This document shows, piece by piece, positions 6,214 to 6,371 of a stretch of DNA of 6,371 bases. Below the pieces are notes generated by a model, which was not told where the DNA came from, ran no database searches, and worked only from the letters and a program-made list of their open reading frames with translations. The position numbers and the translations under genes are program-made. This stretch comes from Marinobacterium sp. xm-d-530 (lineage in GTDB: Bacteria > Pseudomonadota > Gammaproteobacteria > Pseudomonadales > Balneatricaceae): contig CATEEE010000167.1 of NCBI GenBank assembly GCA_949499045.1, positions 1 to 6,371 on the forward strand, given 5' to 3'. Position 1 is the stretch's first letter. The number at the start of each line of letters is the position of its first letter.

Positions 6214-6261
6214 CGGCGCAGTACTTAGCTCAAATAAAAATAATAAGAGCTTCAAGTGCCG
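6214..6261 (+). other. RNA hairpin A displaying the first AATAAAAATAA
   Basis: CGGC (6214-6217) pairs with GCCG (6258-6261), and ACTTAGCTC (6223-6231) pairs with GAGCT (6247-6251) and AAGT (6254-6257). A 5-base bulge (GCAGT) lies on the 5' side and a 2-base bulge on the 3' side. The 15-base loop AAATAAAAATAATAA holds the A-rich motif. An alternative register pairs CGGCGC with GTGCCG using one G-U pair and gives the same overall shape. Confidence 0.6.
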
Positions 6262-6263
6262 AC

Positions 6264-6303
6264 GTAATACCCGCTCCGAATAAAAATAAAAATGGAGCAT
6301 TAC
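6264..6303 (+). other. RNA hairpin B displaying the second AATAAAAATAA
   Basis: GTAAT (6264-6268) pairs with ATTAC (6299-6303) and GCTCC (6273-6277) with GGAGC (6294-6298). ACCC is bulged on the 5' side. The 16-base loop GAATAAAAATAAAAAT contains the motif. The shape repeats that of hairpin A (two short stems, a 5'-side bulge and an A-rich loop) with unrelated stem sequence. Confidence 0.6.
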
Positions 6304-6308
6304 TCGAT

Positions 6309-6371
6309 CGTGAGGACTGTCACCGCAAGGGACAATAAAAATAACACCAGATTATTGGTGGCAGCCTCACG
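6309..6371 (+). other. RNA hairpin C, long stem enclosing the third AATAAAAATAA
   Basis: CGTGAGG (6309-6315) pairs with CCTCACG (6365-6371), and CTGTCACC (6317-6324) with GGTGGCAG (6357-6364). That is 15 pairs with one bulged A (6316) on the 5' side and one U-G wobble. The 32-base loop holds the motif at 6334-6344. An alternative keeps the outer stem but forms two local hairpins, TGTC(A)CC-GCAA-GGGACA (6318-6334, GNRA loop) and CACCA-GATTAT-TGGTG (6345-6360). The A-rich linker is single-stranded between them, apart from its first A (6334), which closes the first hairpin. Confidence 0.65.

Larger units (their letters stand above)
6200..6344 (+). repeat. Four AAN-triplet A-rich elements, three of them identical
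   Basis: AACAACAAGAA occurs at 6200-6210, and the identical 11-mer AATAAAAATAA at 6233-6243, 6279-6289 and 6334-6344. Copies two to four start 46 and 55 bases apart. All four fit AAnAAnAAnAA, the pattern expected for the distal face of Hfq and for the catabolite-activity motif recognised with Crc. The flanking bases of the three identical copies differ completely, so the 11-mer is not part of a longer duplicated unit; this points to selection on the motif rather than recent duplication. Confidence 0.8.
6198..6371 (+). ncRNA. Putative CrcZ-like Hfq/Crc-decoy small RNA, 3' end outside window
   Basis: This stretch has no convincing reading frame but strong RNA-like order. The predicted transcript begins with an A-rich element (AACAACAAGAA, 6200-6210). 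Three hairpins follow (6214-6261, 6264-6303, 6309-6371), each leaving the same AATAAAAATAA unpaired. Known: CrcZ, CrcY and CrcX of Pseudomonas carry several AAnAAnAA motifs that sequester Hfq and Crc, relieving carbon catabolite repression; crcZ lies after gluQRS-cbrA-cbrB and before pcnB. Inferred: this RNA, directly after gluQRS, is a functional analogue or distant homologue. Differences from CrcZ are a sigma70-like instead of sigma54 promoter, its place before rather than after any cbrAB, and motifs mostly held in loops. It could instead be a structured 5' leader of the next gene, or a titrator of another A-rich-binding protein. Assignment as structured RNA is fairly secure; the Hfq/Crc role is a hypothesis. 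Confidence 0.6.

Noticed and set aside
6200..6344. A CRISPR array or simple tandem duplication.
   Set aside because: The shared unit is only 11 bases, with unequal spacing and stem-forming, unrelated sequence between copies.
6292..6371. An ATG at 6292 opens a frame of about 26 codons running off the window end, a possible start of the next protein.
   Set aside because: It has no Shine-Dalgarno, starts inside the loop of hairpin B, is short enough to be open by chance, and its residues (MEHYSIVRTVTARD) resemble no family I know. It cannot be fully excluded without the next bases.
6198..6371. A CsrB/RsmZ-type RNA that titrates CsrA through GGA motifs.
   Set aside because: A few GGA triplets are present (6294, 6314, 6330), but they lie in or beside stems rather than in hairpin loops; the repeated loop element is A-rich.

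Overview
The window looks like chromosomal DNA of a gammaproteobacterium, probably a marine or Oceanospirillales-type relative of Pseudomonas. This is judged from protein similarity recalled from memory (PBP1b, DksA and GluQRS of clear gammaproteobacterial type), moderate base composition and gene order. The order Rieske protein, aminotransferase, dksA, gluQRS matches, as I recall it, the Pseudomonas block that continues into cbrA, cbrB, crcZ and pcnB. No transposase, phage gene, CRISPR array, tRNA or rRNA is visible.

Layout. Bases 1-836 (minus) hold the first 278 codons of mrcB, the bifunctional cell-wall synthase PBP1b, cut by the window edge. A short divergent spacer leads to 916-2460 (plus), a two-domain protein with an aminoglycoside-phosphotransferase-like kinase domain followed by a P-loop ATPase/kinase domain. 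It overlaps tail to tail with 2424-3050 (minus), a shortened ABC ATPase of FecE/BtuD type that has lost Walker A and other key residues yet has a good ribosome binding site. Divergent from it is a small Rieske [2Fe-2S] protein (3102-3416). Its stop codon overlaps that of a convergent class I aminotransferase (3413-4585, minus). A 180-base divergent spacer with two hairpins precedes dksA (4766-5197). A terminator hairpin follows dksA, and then comes gluQRS (5247-6116), which has no Shine-Dalgarno and may be leaderless.

The most interesting part is the last 255 bases. A good sigma70-type promoter (6163-6191) lies upstream of a stretch with no convincing coding frame. That stretch folds on paper into three consecutive hairpins, each exposing the same 11-mer AATAAAAATAA. 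A fourth A-rich element, AACAACAAGAA, lies at the predicted 5' end. All four fit the AAN-triplet pattern bound by Hfq (with Crc in Pseudomonas). Directly after gluQRS, this suggests a CrcZ-like decoy small RNA that titrates Hfq/Crc, but with motifs shown in hairpin loops and a different promoter type and position. The RNA is cut by the window end.

How the genes fit together: dksA (stringent response, rRNA and amino-acid promoter control), gluQRS (tRNA-Asp modification) and the putative Hfq-decoy RNA form a cluster of translation and nutrient-response control genes. mrcB, the kinase fusion, the Rieske protein and the aminotransferase are neighbours with no evident shared pathway.
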